A stretch of 64,000 bases of DNA from Blastocatellia bacterium. Lineage in GTDB: Bacteria > Acidobacteriota > Blastocatellia > Chloracidobacteriales > Chloracidobacteriaceae. How positions within the stretch are numbered: the first letter of the stretch is position 1; every line of letters begins with the position of its first letter. The DNA lies in contig JAIBAN010000009.1 of NCBI GenBank assembly GCA_019695185.1, positions 1 through 64,000 of the forward strand, read 5' to 3'. Made by a program: the position numbers and the translations under genes. The notes beneath the pieces were generated by a model. That model did no database searches. It saw only the letters and a list, made by a program, of their open reading frames with translations, and had not been told where the DNA came from. Below are positions 9,336-17,610 of this stretch, piece after piece.

Positions 9336-10463
9336 ATGAAGCCCCGCCAAATTTTTCAAATCTTCGGCATTCCGGTTCGAGTGGATGGCAGTTGGGTGTT
9401 AATTTTTTTCACCTATATCTGGATTATTTCCACTGTTTATCTGCCTGGCTTTACACCGGGATTGTCCCGCTGGTTGTATTTTGTATTTGGCACACTGACC
9501 ACCATTCTCTTTTTTACTTCAATTCTGCTGCATGAACTGGCCCATTCACTGGTTGCCCGCCGGGAAGGGATTCGGATTCACCACATTACGCTGTATTTGT
9601 TCGGCGGAATTGCCCGGCTCAACCGGGAACCTTCCACTCCCAAAGGTGAATTTCTGATTGCTGTGGCCGGCCCGGCAGCCAGTCTCGGCCTGGGAGGTTG
9701 CTTTTTGCTGGTGGAATTGGGTACCGCTTCCAGCCATACCGTTCCCCTCCTGCAACCGATTTTTCACCATCTGGGCTGGATCAATATCATTCTGGGAGGG
9801 TTTAATCTGTTTCCGGCGTTTCCCCTGGACGGAGGCCGCATTTTGCGGGCTTTTCTGTGGTTTCGAACCGGCCACCATACCAATGCCACCAATGTCACCC
9901 TGACCTTGAGCAAATGGGTCGGCTGGGGCAGCCTTGGATGCGGGGTGGCAACCTGGACCAGCGCCCCTCAATTTGCCCTCTCTTCCTTGTTTTTCGGAGT
10001 GCTGCTGCTTTCGTTTCTGGCGACCGTAAAACCAACTGAAAGCACTGCCCTGCCACTCACTCCAGCCCCACCTGAGTCCCACTTGGCTGCACCGCCGGCC
10101 AAGTGGTTTGCAACCACATTTGTTTCGCTCGAACCGGAAACTCCTGTGAGTGAAGTGGAAGTTCTCAGAAAGCAATTCCCCACCTGCCAATCCTGTCCTG
10201 TCATTCACAATCAGCGGCTGTATGGCTTGCTCAATTTGAAAGCCCTGCCCCTGAACGGCTCGACCACCGGCACCACACCGGTCCGGGAGTTCATGGAACC
10301 TGTCCAAGAGTCGTTTTTTGTGGATTCCCGCAGCCCTCTGCATCAGTGGGAAGCCGCCGCCCTCCGAAATGGCTTTGGAGCGATTGCAGTTCTTGATGCG
10401 GACGGCTTAGTAGTGGGTTTTGTGAATCTGGAGCAGATTCGGCTGTATTTGACAGAAAAATAA
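9336..10463 (+). CDS. Site-2 protease family (M50) intramembrane metalloprotease with CBS domains
   Basis: The 375-residue membrane protein has the M50 zinc motif HELAHS (HExxH) in a hydrophobic segment and the second metal-ligand motif FPAFPLDGGRILRA. About six membrane segments span residues 15-230. The cytoplasmic C-terminus (about 255-370) resembles a CBS-domain pair, seen in bacterial S2P homologues such as SpoIVFB-like and Rip3-like proteases, where it may sense nucleotides. Family members cleave membrane-bound anti-sigma factors or regulators; no substrate is evident from the neighbours. The ATG follows the repeat arm by five bases and no Shine-Dalgarno is apparent. Confidence 0.92.
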   Translation: MKPRQIFQIFGIPVRVDGSWVLIFFTYIWIISTVYLPGFTPGLSRWLYFVFGTLTTILFFTSILLHELAHSLVARREGIRIHHITLYLFGGIARLNREPSTPKGEFLIAVAGPAASLGLGGCFLLVELGTASSHTVPLLQPIFHHLGWINIILGGFNLFPAFPLDGGRILRAFLWFRTGHHTNATNVTLTLSKWVGWGSLGCGVATWTSAPQFALSSLFFGVLLLSFLATVKPTESTALPLTPAPPESHLAAPPAKWFATTFVSLEPETPVSEVEVLRKQFPTCQSCPVIHNQRLYGLLNLKALPLNGSTTGTTPVREFMEPVQESFFVDSRSPLHQWEAAALRNGFGAIAVLDADGLVVGFVNLEQIRLYLTEK

Positions 10464-10478
10464 CGAGAAGTCCTCTTC

Positions 10479-10715
10479 TTGACCACCACCAATGAAATTT
10501 TCTTCGATTTTGGCCGGTCAGTTCAGAAAAATGTCTTTGATCAAAGCCGCCTCAGTGCCGGAGTAGACTATCAGGTTCATCCGGTTGCCAAGGTTCAGAT
10601 TGGTTATGTGGACCAATACATCCAAAAAGCCGATGGGGTACGGTTTGAAAAAAACCACACCCTCACACTTTCGGTCTTCTACACAGTCGCGCTCTCTCGA
10701 CTGTTCGGATTTTGA
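10479..10715 (+). pseudogene. C-terminal remnant of a DUF2490-like beta-barrel protein
   Basis: The frame encodes alternating beta-strand sequence: FDQSRLSAGVDYQV, VQIGYVDQYIQ and HTLTLSVFYTV. This resembles the last strands of DUF2490 outer-membrane-like proteins, which usually exceed 200 residues. Only about 78 codons are present and the sole start is a TTG 16 bases after the protease stop, so the front of the gene is missing. I read it as a decayed fragment. It could instead be a very short expressed protein. Confidence 0.5.
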
Positions 10716-10784
10716 AAAGCTCCTGGAACCAGTGGATTCAGACCAACCCTGTTGGCCGATAGATTGGGTTTTTTTGATGGTTTG

Positions 10785-10815
10785 AAAAAAAATGCCCTGC
10801 GAAGCTGGCAGGGCA
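10785..10815 (-). terminator. Rho-independent terminator for the FtsB-like gene
   Basis: TGCCCTGC (10793-10800) pairs with GCAGGGCA (10808-10815) across a 7-base loop. On the minus strand the stem is followed by a run of eight T. It lies about 45 bp after the stop of the leftward FtsB-like gene. Confidence 0.85.
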
Positions 10816-10860
10816 CATGGGAACACATTTGGGAGATTCCGACAGAAAGCAACGATCAGA

Positions 10861-11184
10861 CTATTTTGGAATAATCACAACCACTTCGTTTTGCTTGACC
10901 ATGCCCATCTCACGGGCAGCTTGTTCAATCACCCGTGAATCCGAAGCCAGCCGGCCAATTTCACGGTTCAGGCGTTCGTTCGCCGCCCGGCGCTCATTCA
11001 GCTTTTGCTGCATGACTTCCTTTTCCTGGCGGGCGTGCAGCATCTCATTATGGGTGCGCACCCCGACGGAAATACACAACGCTCCCAGCGCTAAAAAAAT
11101 CATGGAGAGCCATGCCGAAAACGGAATGGAAAATTGTTGGACTTCAACCCGTGGCAACGTAAACGTGCCAACTGACGGTTGCAT
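10861..11184 (-). CDS. FtsB/DivIC-like septum formation protein
   Basis: The 107-residue protein has a short cytoplasmic N-terminus and one membrane helix (about 22-42). A heptad-rich coiled coil follows (about 48-80), and it ends in AAREMGMVKQNEVVVIIPK. This matches the FtsB/DivIC/FtsL pattern; such proteins form a small complex in the divisome. I start it at the ATG at 11184, just after the stop of the phosphohexomutase gene. A longer frame upstream would overlap that gene and adds no recognisable domain. A terminator follows. Confidence 0.8.
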   Translation of the reverse strand: MQPSVGTFTLPRVEVQQFSIPFSAWLSMIFLALGALCISVGVRTHNEMLHARQEKEVMQQKLNERRAANERLNREIGRLASDSRVIEQAAREMGMVKQNEVVVIIPK

Positions 11185-11188
11185 CGTA

Positions 11189-12589
11189 TCAACTGAGTAT
11201 GAAATTCCGGCCCGATTCAAGGAGCACCTCCAATTCTGATTCAGTTTGGGCTTCCGCATAGCAGCGCGCCAGTGGTTCCGTACCGGATAACCGGACCAGC
11301 ATCCAGGCATGGTCCTCCAGTAAATACTTCACTCCGTCGGTCCGGTTGATTTCAACGACCTTTTTGCCGCCTAATTCCGCAGGTGGTTCGGAAGCCAGTT
11401 TTTTCTGAAAGCGTTCTTTAATTTCAGGCGTCAAGCGAACGCCAATCCGTTTGTTCTGAATGGAGCCGACAGTTTGGTGTAATTCCGCCAGCATCGTGCC
11501 CATGGTCTTGCCTCGTGCAGCCACCATTTCGGCCACCAGCAGACAGGCCAGAATGCCGTCTTTTTCCGGAATATGTCCTTTGATGGAAAGGCCGGCACTT
11601 TCTTCACCGCCCAGAATGATTTTGTCGGCCAAAATCAATTCACCCAAAAACTTAAATCCGACAGGCGTTTCAAAGACGGCCCGGTTGTGGTGTGCTGCCA
11701 CCCGGTCCAGCAAATGGGTGGTGGCCACACTGCGGCCAATCCCGCCTGTCCAGCCCCGTGACTCAATCAGGTAATCGGCCAACAAAGCCAACACATCGTT
11801 GGCGGCAATGCAGGTTCCGTCGGCATCCACAATGCCAAACCGGTCGGCATCGCCATCGGTGGAAAGCCCCAGGGTAAAGCTGCCACCCGTCACTTTTGCG
11901 CACAACTCGCGGAGGTTTTGCGGTGAGGGTTCAGGGCTGGCACCGCCGAAATAAGGGTCGCGCCAGTCATGCAGGACTGCCACCTCGCACCCGCAATCGC
12001 GCAGGAACGCGTCAAGATACCCGCGCCCGGTGCCCCACAAGGCATCGTAGGCAATTTTGGGCCGAACCCGCTTCAGGACGTCCGTATCCACTTTGGTCAG
12101 CAGTTCGGTCAGATAGGCTTCCCGCAAATCTTCCTGGGAAATGGCTGCTTGTTCCGTTCCGGCGACTGATTCCGTTTCACTCACGGAACGAACCCGGATC
12201 CGTTCTTCCACCCGTTTGGTGATTTCGGGCAGTGCCGGTGCTCCGTCGGCAGTGGAAAATTTCATCCCGCAATATTCCGGCGGATTATGACTGGCGGTAA
12301 AGTTGATGGCTCCAGCCAACCCCCTGGCCCGAATTGTCACGGCAATGGTTGGGGTTGGGGTATCGCGGACGGTCAAGACCACCGGGAACCCACGGGATGC
12401 CAAAACATCGCTGCTCAACGCTGCGAATTTTTCAGCCATAAAACGCGGGTCATAACTGACAATCACCCCGTTTCCGGTCGCCAAATCTGTCAGGACATCC
12501 GCAATTGCGTGTGTCACCAGACGAACATTCGCAAAGGTAAAGTCTTCCGCAATAATGGCTCTCCAGCCGGATGTGCCAAAGGTAATCAT
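11189..12589 (-). CDS. Alpha-D-phosphohexomutase (phosphoglucomutase/phosphomannomutase)
   Basis: The 466-residue enzyme moves a phosphate between C1 and C6 of a hexose. It has the four-domain layout: N-terminal FGTSGWRAII, the phosphoserine loop TASHNPPEYCG, the metal loop DGDADRFGI, the sugar-binding GGEESAG and the C-terminal phosphate loop RLSGTEPLARC. The length is usual for the family. Whether it prefers glucose, mannose or glucosamine phosphates cannot be told from these motifs. The gene is followed at once by the FtsB-like gene, so the two are probably co-transcribed. Confidence 0.92.
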   Translation of the reverse strand: MITFGTSGWRAIIAEDFTFANVRLVTHAIADVLTDLATGNGVIVSYDPRFMAEKFAALSSDVLASRGFPVVLTVRDTPTPTIAVTIRARGLAGAINFTASHNPPEYCGMKFSTADGAPALPEITKRVEERIRVRSVSETESVAGTEQAAISQEDLREAYLTELLTKVDTDVLKRVRPKIAYDALWGTGRGYLDAFLRDCGCEVAVLHDWRDPYFGGASPEPSPQNLRELCAKVTGGSFTLGLSTDGDADRFGIVDADGTCIAANDVLALLADYLIESRGWTGGIGRSVATTHLLDRVAAHHNRAVFETPVGFKFLGELILADKIILGGEESAGLSIKGHIPEKDGILACLLVAEMVAARGKTMGTMLAELHQTVGSIQNKRIGVRLTPEIKERFQKKLASEPPAELGGKKVVEINRTDGVKYLLEDHAWMLVRLSGTEPLARCYAEAQTESELEVLLESGRNFILS

Positions 12590-12934
12590 AGGGATTTTGC
12601 GTGGACGAAATAAGAACAGCGAAGCGGCAGGGCTGTGCGCCCATGGAGGTGCTCCACAATTCAGATCCTACTTTAATGTTTTGCTTGTAACCGTTGGAAG
12701 GAAAAAGGTTGACCTTGGTGAATTCGGAAGTTACCACAGCCATTTTGGAAAACGCAACGTTTTTTTCTGTGTTTTTCAGGGCCACCTGCCGGAAAAAAGC
12801 TCACTCTTTCGTTGTGAATCACGAAGCTTTCCCAGATGGTTTTCTTGACTGTCCAAACGGTTCTAGGTACAAACTGAAATCGGCTTGACCGATTATTACT
12901 TTGGGATTTTTCTGGCTACCAAAATTCTTCATTT
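12590..12934. other. Divergent intergenic region
   Basis: This 345-bp gap separates the leftward phosphohexomutase from the rightward speD-like gene. No credible coding frame was found. A candidate rightward promoter lies at 12845-12873. No strong dyad or tandem repeat was noticed. Confidence 0.6.
12845..12873 (+). promoter_or_regulatory. Candidate sigma-70-type promoter of the speD-like gene
   Basis: TTGACT (12845-12850) and TACAAA (12868-12873) are separated by 17 bases. They lie about 60 bases upstream of the speD-like start. The match is moderate and unverified. Confidence 0.35.
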
Positions 12935-13309
12935 ATGACCGAAACCACTTCCCAATCGCCGCTTTCCCCTGCCGCCACCCAGCATCTGGTGGTTGATTTA
13001 TTCGGCGTTGCCACCAACCATTTCCAATCAAACGAACATGTCCTCGAAGCCGCCCGCCGGGCCTTGAATGTCACACCTTCAGCCAGTCATGAAATCCAAT
13101 GCAGCGGAAAACATGACCGCTTCTCGGTCGTCATCATCCTTCCCACCGCGCACATTGCCATTCATACCTGTCCCGAACAACGGTATATCGGCTGTGATAT
13201 GTTTGTTTCCCGCCATTTCGACGTGGCCCATGCCTGTCAAAAACTGGTGGAAACGTTTCACCCAACCTTGATTCGAAAAACCATTCTGCAACGTGGGATT
13301 GTGGAATAA
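12935..13309 (+). CDS. S-adenosylmethionine decarboxylase (SpeD) homologue lacking the pyruvoyl serine
   Basis: The 124-residue protein has the class 1b SpeD scaffold: HLVVDLFGV near the start, the core AHIAIHTCPEQRYIGCDMF and the terminal LQRGIVE. In active SpeD a Glu-Ser bond self-cleaves and the Ser becomes the pyruvoyl cofactor, within a motif of the form ESHxxIHTxPE. Here those positions are Thr71 and Ala72. The downstream His (His77) is kept, and the position of the catalytic Cys, 20 residues after the Ser, is Ser92. The protein therefore should not form pyruvoyl or decarboxylate by the known chemistry. It may be a regulatory paralogue or have a new role. No other polyamine gene is nearby. 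Confidence 0.82.
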   Translation: MTETTSQSPLSPAATQHLVVDLFGVATNHFQSNEHVLEAARRALNVTPSASHEIQCSGKHDRFSVVIILPTAHIAIHTCPEQRYIGCDMFVSRHFDVAHACQKLVETFHPTLIRKTILQRGIVE

Positions 13310-13678
13310 TCCATTTGCCATTTGAAAGCAGCGGTGTCATTTCTCCCTTCAGCCAAACCGAATGAGCCAAATCCAAACCCCAATTGGCCGTTCTGACCGG
13401 CTCCGGCTCCAAATGGCAAATCGCACATGGCAAATCGCACATGAGCAAAATGCCCGCTTCACTTTTTTCTTTTCACCTTTTAGGCACGACTGGTAATATC
13501 AGGTTGCTCCAATCCGAATCCCAATAAATCGAACTGCGACGATTTCGTCAACCCCACGCATATTGTTTGTTTTCGTTGAATTTTGTCGGTACTGCACTGT
13601 GTCCCGGCGACCAGTGCAGGAATCATGCGGCGAATCTGTTGTGGACAACAGGTGCAGCCGTCAGGCGATGAAGCGACT
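13310..13678. other. Intergenic region with degenerate inverted repeats
   Basis: This 369-bp gap lies between the speD-like gene and the PilZ gene. Apart from the inverted repeats at 13311-13443 it holds an A/T-rich stretch around 13540-13580. An upstream extension of the PilZ frame to 13583 has no recognisable features. Confidence 0.6.
13311..13443. repeat. Inverted repeat pair with (A)TGGCAAATCGCAC units
   Basis: CCATTTGCCATTTG starts two bases after the speD-like stop. Two 15-bp units related to CAAATGGCAAATCGCACATG lie at about 13410-13443. The arms are partly complementary and about 85 bp apart. A similar unit recurs at 23069-23238, so this is another dispersed member of the junction repeats. 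Confidence 0.75.
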
Positions 13679-14155
13679 ATGACAGGCTATTGTGACAGTT
13701 GCGATGAACACTCCGACCGTCTTTTTGATATCAGCCGTTTGCCTGAATTCAAACCGGTCGTTCAGAAATTCAATTACCGCCACGTTTGCCAGACCTGCTA
13801 CGACGATTTACTGGAAGAAAGCAAAAACCCCTGGGACATGGAAGAAGAACGACGAGGGGAAGAACGACGGCCAGCCCAGCTTGAAGTCCACCTTTCTGGC
13901 ACCAACCGAGAAGGAAAAACTTTTTCAGAAATCACCACCACTGAGGATGTCAGCCGCAATGGTCTTTGTGTCATGACGAAACAGGACTTGGATGTCGGCA
14001 GCGTACTGAAGCTTGAGGTGAGTGGAAGCGACTTTGAGGGAACTGCCATTGTCGAAATCATGTGGAAAGAAACCACTGCCCGGAAAGCCGGCCTCAAAAT
14101 CGTGGACCAAAGCGCCATTTGGGAACGGCTTCTGGCTGGAAAAGGCATTCTTTAG
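13679..14155 (+). CDS. Zinc-ribbon plus PilZ domain protein
   Basis: The 158-residue protein begins with a short zinc-binding module: CDSC at residues 5-8, then CQTC about 30 residues on. A PilZ domain (about 60-155) follows. EERRPAQ supplies the arginine-rich loop and DVSRNGLCV matches the D/NxSxxG c-di-GMP-binding motif. PilZ proteins are c-di-GMP receptors, and an HD-GYP protein that would degrade c-di-GMP is encoded at 23.2-25.9 kb. No membrane segment is seen. The start at 13679 is chosen because the zinc module begins directly. The stop codon is the first element of a GGACTGA array. Confidence 0.82.
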   Translation: MTGYCDSCDEHSDRLFDISRLPEFKPVVQKFNYRHVCQTCYDDLLEESKNPWDMEEERRGEERRPAQLEVHLSGTNREGKTFSEITTTEDVSRNGLCVMTKQDLDVGSVLKLEVSGSDFEGTAIVEIMWKETTARKAGLKIVDQSAIWERLLAGKGIL

Positions 14156-14286
14156 GACTGAGGACTGAGGACTGAGGTCCGAGTAATTCCTCACCCCCCC
14201 AGAAACCGCCTTCTTTCAGGTTTGTCTGTTCCTCTTGTCATTTCGTTATTTCACAGGCAAGTTCGTTGCTCAGCCCTCAGTCCTGA
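14153..14286. repeat. Inverted repeat pair with GGACTGA units
   Basis: The left arm (14153-14180) consists of GGACTGA units and includes the TAG stop of the PilZ gene. The right arm (about 14268-14284) reads CTCAGCCCTCAGTCCT and lies some 27 bases before the next ATG. Here a purine-rich leader (AAGAGAAAGG) separates the arm from the start codon, unlike most other sites. Confidence 0.85.
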
Positions 14287-14312
14287 AAACAAGAGAAAGG
14301 TCACACAAAATT

Positions 14313-15470
14313 ATGATTCAAACCGCTGACGTGGTCATCATCGGTGGCGGCATCATCGGCTGTAGCGTTGCTTATCACCTCACCAAAATGGGTTGTAAGG
14401 ATGTGGTGATTCTGGAACGCGAGACGTTTCAGGGCAAACACTCGACCGGACGCAGTGCCGGCGGTGTCCGCCAGCAGTTTGCGACCCCGGTCAACATCCG
14501 GATGTCCAAATATTCGATTCAGGTTCTGCACGAGTTTCACGAAACGATGGGACAGGACCCGGAATATCATCCCTACGGCTACCTCTTCATTGCGACCACG
14601 GACGAGCATATCAGGTATTTGCAGGAAAACATGAAAGCCCAGTTGGCCGAAGGCATTCCGGTCCGCTTCCTCAGCCGGGGTGATGTCGAAGATATGGTCC
14701 CGCAGCTTTACACAGAGGATGTTCTGGGCGGCAGCTTTTGCCCTACGGACGGTTTTGTTGACCCCTACAGTGTCATGCAGGGCTACAACTCGCGGGCGCG
14801 GGCGCAAGGTGCCAAAGTTTTACTGGAAACCGAAGTCACGAATATTCTCACTCAATCAGGCCGTATTTCCGGCGTGGTCACCAGTCACGGGACCATTTCC
14901 ACCCGAACCGTCGTCAATGCCTCCGGAGCCTGGGCCCGAATCGTAGGAAGCTGGGTCGGGGTGGATGTGCCCATCCGCCCAACCCGCCGCCAACTGGTCA
15001 ACACCGAAAAATTTGATGAACTGCCCACCAATCTCCCCATGTTGATTGATATGGCCACTGGCTGTTATATGCGGAAAGAATCGGGCGGTGTCATGATTGG
15101 CTGGGCCGACCCGGATGAACCCGAAAGCTTCAGCACCGTGTTCAACCCCGATTTTATTGATGTCATTATCGAAAAAGCCCTGCCCCGAATGCCCTGCCTG
15201 GAAAATGCCGGCATCAACCTGCGCCGGTGCTGGGGCGGACTGTATGACATTTCACCCGACCATCACGCTATCATCGGACCAGTTCCCAACCTTGAAGGGT
15301 TCATTCTCTGTAATGGATTCAGCGGGCATGGCATCATGCACTCTCCGGCCATGGGAGTGTCCGTGGCGGAAATGATTCTGTATGGTGAATCCCGCACGCT
15401 GGACGTACATGAACTGACGGTTGAACGGTTTGCCAAAGGCGAATTGCTTCATGAAACAGCCGTGATTTAA
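14313..15470 (+). CDS. FAD-dependent oxidoreductase of the DAO family (sarcosine oxidase beta-like)
   Basis: The 385-residue protein starts with the FAD-binding fold VVIIGGGIIGCSVAYHL. It continues with the DAO pattern, including GRSAGGVRQQF and the C-terminal FAD loop LCNGFSGHGIMHSPAMG. Family members oxidise N-methyl or D-amino acids, for example sarcosine, glycine or D-proline. The length fits a sarcosine oxidase beta-type subunit, but no alpha, gamma or delta genes accompany it, so the substrate is unknown. The ATG at 14313 follows AAGAGAAAGG and places the dinucleotide fold at the N-terminus. A possible TTG start 78 bases upstream adds residues that no family member would need. Confidence 0.9.
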   Translation: MIQTADVVIIGGGIIGCSVAYHLTKMGCKDVVILERETFQGKHSTGRSAGGVRQQFATPVNIRMSKYSIQVLHEFHETMGQDPEYHPYGYLFIATTDEHIRYLQENMKAQLAEGIPVRFLSRGDVEDMVPQLYTEDVLGGSFCPTDGFVDPYSVMQGYNSRARAQGAKVLLETEVTNILTQSGRISGVVTSHGTISTRTVVNASGAWARIVGSWVGVDVPIRPTRRQLVNTEKFDELPTNLPMLIDMATGCYMRKESGGVMIGWADPDEPESFSTVFNPDFIDVIIEKALPRMPCLENAGINLRRCWGGLYDISPDHHAIIGPVPNLEGFILCNGFSGHGIMHSPAMGVSVAEMILYGESRTLDVHELTVERFAKGELLHETAVI

Positions 15471-15534
15471 TCGGTTTTGTTGTGAGTTGTCGGTTCCTGA
15501 CAGCAACTTCAAAGATTTAGGGTGTGTATGCTCT

Positions 15535-15570
15535 CAGCCTCGGTTTTGCACCGGGGCTGTTTCTTTTGTT
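15535..15570 (+). terminator. Rho-independent terminator after the DAO-family gene
   Basis: CAGCCTCGGT (15535-15544) pairs with ACCGGGGCTG (15550-15559), with one G-T pair and a five-base loop. A T-rich tract follows. Confidence 0.82.
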
Positions 15571-15684
15571 AGAAAGAAAAGTTGCGTGATTGACCGCTTC
15601 CGGGTAAGGTTACCGACTTCGGTTTAGCGCCTTTTGTTCGCTCAGAATGGTAAGGGGAGTGTCGAATAAAAGTAAGGGTGAATT

Positions 15685-16320
15685 GTGGCAACAATACGGG
15701 AAAAACTCAAAGCACTTGCAGTACGATATGCCTCTGAGTTGAAAGCTCAAGTTGATGCACGGGTGACCGAAATGAAAACAGATGATACGTCGCACTACCT
15801 GATTTACCGTGTTCTTGGAATCACGGACCAGGAGGGTGAGATGATTGACGTTTACCAGAACAAAGGGCGGTTTCTGTATAAATATGCAGGTTCTTTTCTT
15901 GAAGAGGCAGCTAAACTCTGTTTTAAAGAGAAGTATCCAGATTCTTGCTCGCGACGAATTCCGAATACGGAAGGTCAAAAACCGAAGATGTTCGAAATTG
16001 ATTGTGTGGTAGGTCAAGAGGCGCTTGAGATTAAGTGGCGTGATGCAACAACCGATGGAGATCATATCACGAAAGAACATACACGCCTCAAAGCTGTAAA
16101 AAATGCGGGATTTCATCCCATTCGAATCATGTTCTACTACCCCAATCGGCAACAAGCTATACGCATACAACAAACACTTCAGACACTTTATGAAGGGATG
16201 GGGGGAGAGTATCACTTTGGAGATGCCGCTTGGTCCTATATCAAGGTTAAAACGAATGTAGATCTTTTCGCCATTTTGAAGGAACTGGCAGATGAACCTG
16301 CAACCCAAAACGAAAACTGA
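15685..16320 (+). CDS. ApaLI-like type II restriction endonuclease
   Basis: The 211-residue protein has a PD-(D/E)XK-type core: Asp106 in FEIDC, then Glu115 and Lys117 in ALEIKWRDATTDGDHITKE. The KWRDATTDGDHI block is what I associate with the ApaLI family, whose founder cuts GTGCAC; the specificity here is inferred. Translation probably starts at the GTG at 15685, preceded by AAGGGTG. The end overlaps the methyltransferase gene by 29 bases. This gene and its partner are visibly richer in A and T than the genes around them, which suggests recent acquisition. Confidence 0.82.
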   Translation: MATIREKLKALAVRYASELKAQVDARVTEMKTDDTSHYLIYRVLGITDQEGEMIDVYQNKGRFLYKYAGSFLEEAAKLCFKEKYPDSCSRRIPNTEGQKPKMFEIDCVVGQEALEIKWRDATTDGDHITKEHTRLKAVKNAGFHPIRIMFYYPNRQQAIRIQQTLQTLYEGMGGEYHFGDAAWSYIKVKTNVDLFAILKELADEPATQNEN

Positions 16321-17557
16321 AGTATATCAAGGTGATTGCCTTGAGATTCTGCGAAGCTGGCCGGCTGAACAGGTAGATTTGATTTATCTTGATCCACCTT
16401 TCTTTACTCAGCGTGAGCAAAAACTGTCCACACGAGACAGACGCACACAATTCTCATTTGATGATCGTTGGCAATCAATTTCCTGCTATGCCTCATTTTT
16501 GCATGAACGATTGACAGAGCTTCATCGTGTTCTCAAATCTACAGGTTCACTTTTTTTCCATTGTGACAGAACCGCTTCCCATGTTGCCAAACTTATCCTT
16601 GATGAGGTTTTTGAGAAACGAAACTTCCAGTCTGAAATCATCTGGCATTACAAACGTTGGTCCAACGCTTCACACAAGCTCCTGCCAGCCCATCAGACCA
16701 TTCTTTTCTACACAAAAAGCAGTGCTTTCAAGTTCAATACAATTCTTTCCGACTATTCTCCCACCACCAATGTTGATCAAATTCTTCAGCGTCGTAGCCG
16801 GGATGGGTCAAATAAATCAGTCTATGCCCGCGATAAAAATGGTGAAGTCATTTATGCAGGTGCCAAACAAGGTGTGCCACTGAGTGACGTCTGGGAAATT
16901 CCTTTTCTCAATCCGAAAGCCAAAGAAAGAACGGGGTACCCAACACAAAAACCCATCTTGCTCTTAGAACGAATTATTTCACTTGTCACTGACGAGGAAG
17001 ACTTGATACTTGATCCATTCTGCGGGAGCGGGACTACTTTGGTCGCAGCTAGCTTGCTCGGACGGACCGCAATTGGAATTGACATCGCTCATAAAGCAGT
17101 GGAACTCACTCGCCAAAGGTTGGCCAACCCAATAAAGACAGACTCAAATTTACTGAAGAATGGTATAGAGGCTTACAAGAACGCAGACACCGACGCACTC
17201 TCTTTTCTAACAGGCATTCCACATGTGACAGTTCAGAGGAACAAAGGCATTGATGCCTTCCTGAAAACTACTGTTCGAGGGGTTCCAATACCAGTCAGGG
17301 TACAACGCTCCGGAGAGACCATCAGAGAAGCAGCTTCCGCATTGTACAAAGCTGCCCGCTCAAAGCGAATCACTCATATGATCTTAGTTGCTACTGAACC
17401 TCAACCTTCACTCTTCGAAATTGAAATCCCTGAAGGCGTTGTGCTGATTCCTTCAGTTGCATTTTCAATCACGCGGACCATTGAAAAATTGAAGACCGAA
17501 GAAGCACCCAATAGCCACTGCCAGCAGGTAAGAACTGATTGTACTGCGAATGTTTAA
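16292..17557 (+). CDS. Beta-class DNA methyltransferase of the restriction-modification pair
   Basis: The 421-residue enzyme has the amino-methyltransferase catalytic motif DPPF (34-37) before the AdoMet-binding motif DPFCGSGTT (241-249). This order is typical of beta-class N6-adenine or N4-cytosine methyltransferases. The region between them would hold target recognition. About 130 further residues after the AdoMet domain form an extra C-terminal module of unknown role. The ATG at 16292 follows AAGGA by about eight bases and lies inside the endonuclease gene, so the two are coupled. The enzyme should protect the host sites from the paired endonuclease. No controller gene or transposase is visible. 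Confidence 0.9.
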   Translation: MNLQPKTKTEVYQGDCLEILRSWPAEQVDLIYLDPPFFTQREQKLSTRDRRTQFSFDDRWQSISCYASFLHERLTELHRVLKSTGSLFFHCDRTASHVAKLILDEVFEKRNFQSEIIWHYKRWSNASHKLLPAHQTILFYTKSSAFKFNTILSDYSPTTNVDQILQRRSRDGSNKSVYARDKNGEVIYAGAKQGVPLSDVWEIPFLNPKAKERTGYPTQKPILLLERIISLVTDEEDLILDPFCGSGTTLVAASLLGRTAIGIDIAHKAVELTRQRLANPIKTDSNLLKNGIEAYKNADTDALSFLTGIPHVTVQRNKGIDAFLKTTVRGVPIPVRVQRSGETIREAASALYKAARSKRITHMILVATEPQPSLFEIEIPEGVVLIPSVAFSITRTIEKLKTEEAPNSHCQQVRTDCTANV

Positions 17558-17579
17558 CCTTTTCTATTTTCCTCCAAAA

Positions 17580-17606
17580 AAGCTGAAAGCTGAAAGCTGA
17601 AAACTG
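17580..17606. repeat. AGCTGAA tandem array before dxr
   Basis: Three and a half head-to-tail AGCTGAA units end five bases before the dxr ATG. This is a single arm without a visible partner on the left. The left arm may have been lost where the restriction-modification genes entered, or it never existed. Confidence 0.8.
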
Positions 17607-17610
17607 TTTT

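Noticed and set aside
15685-17557. Insertion sequence carrying the restriction-modification genes
   Set aside because: No transposase, terminal inverted repeats or target duplication were seen.
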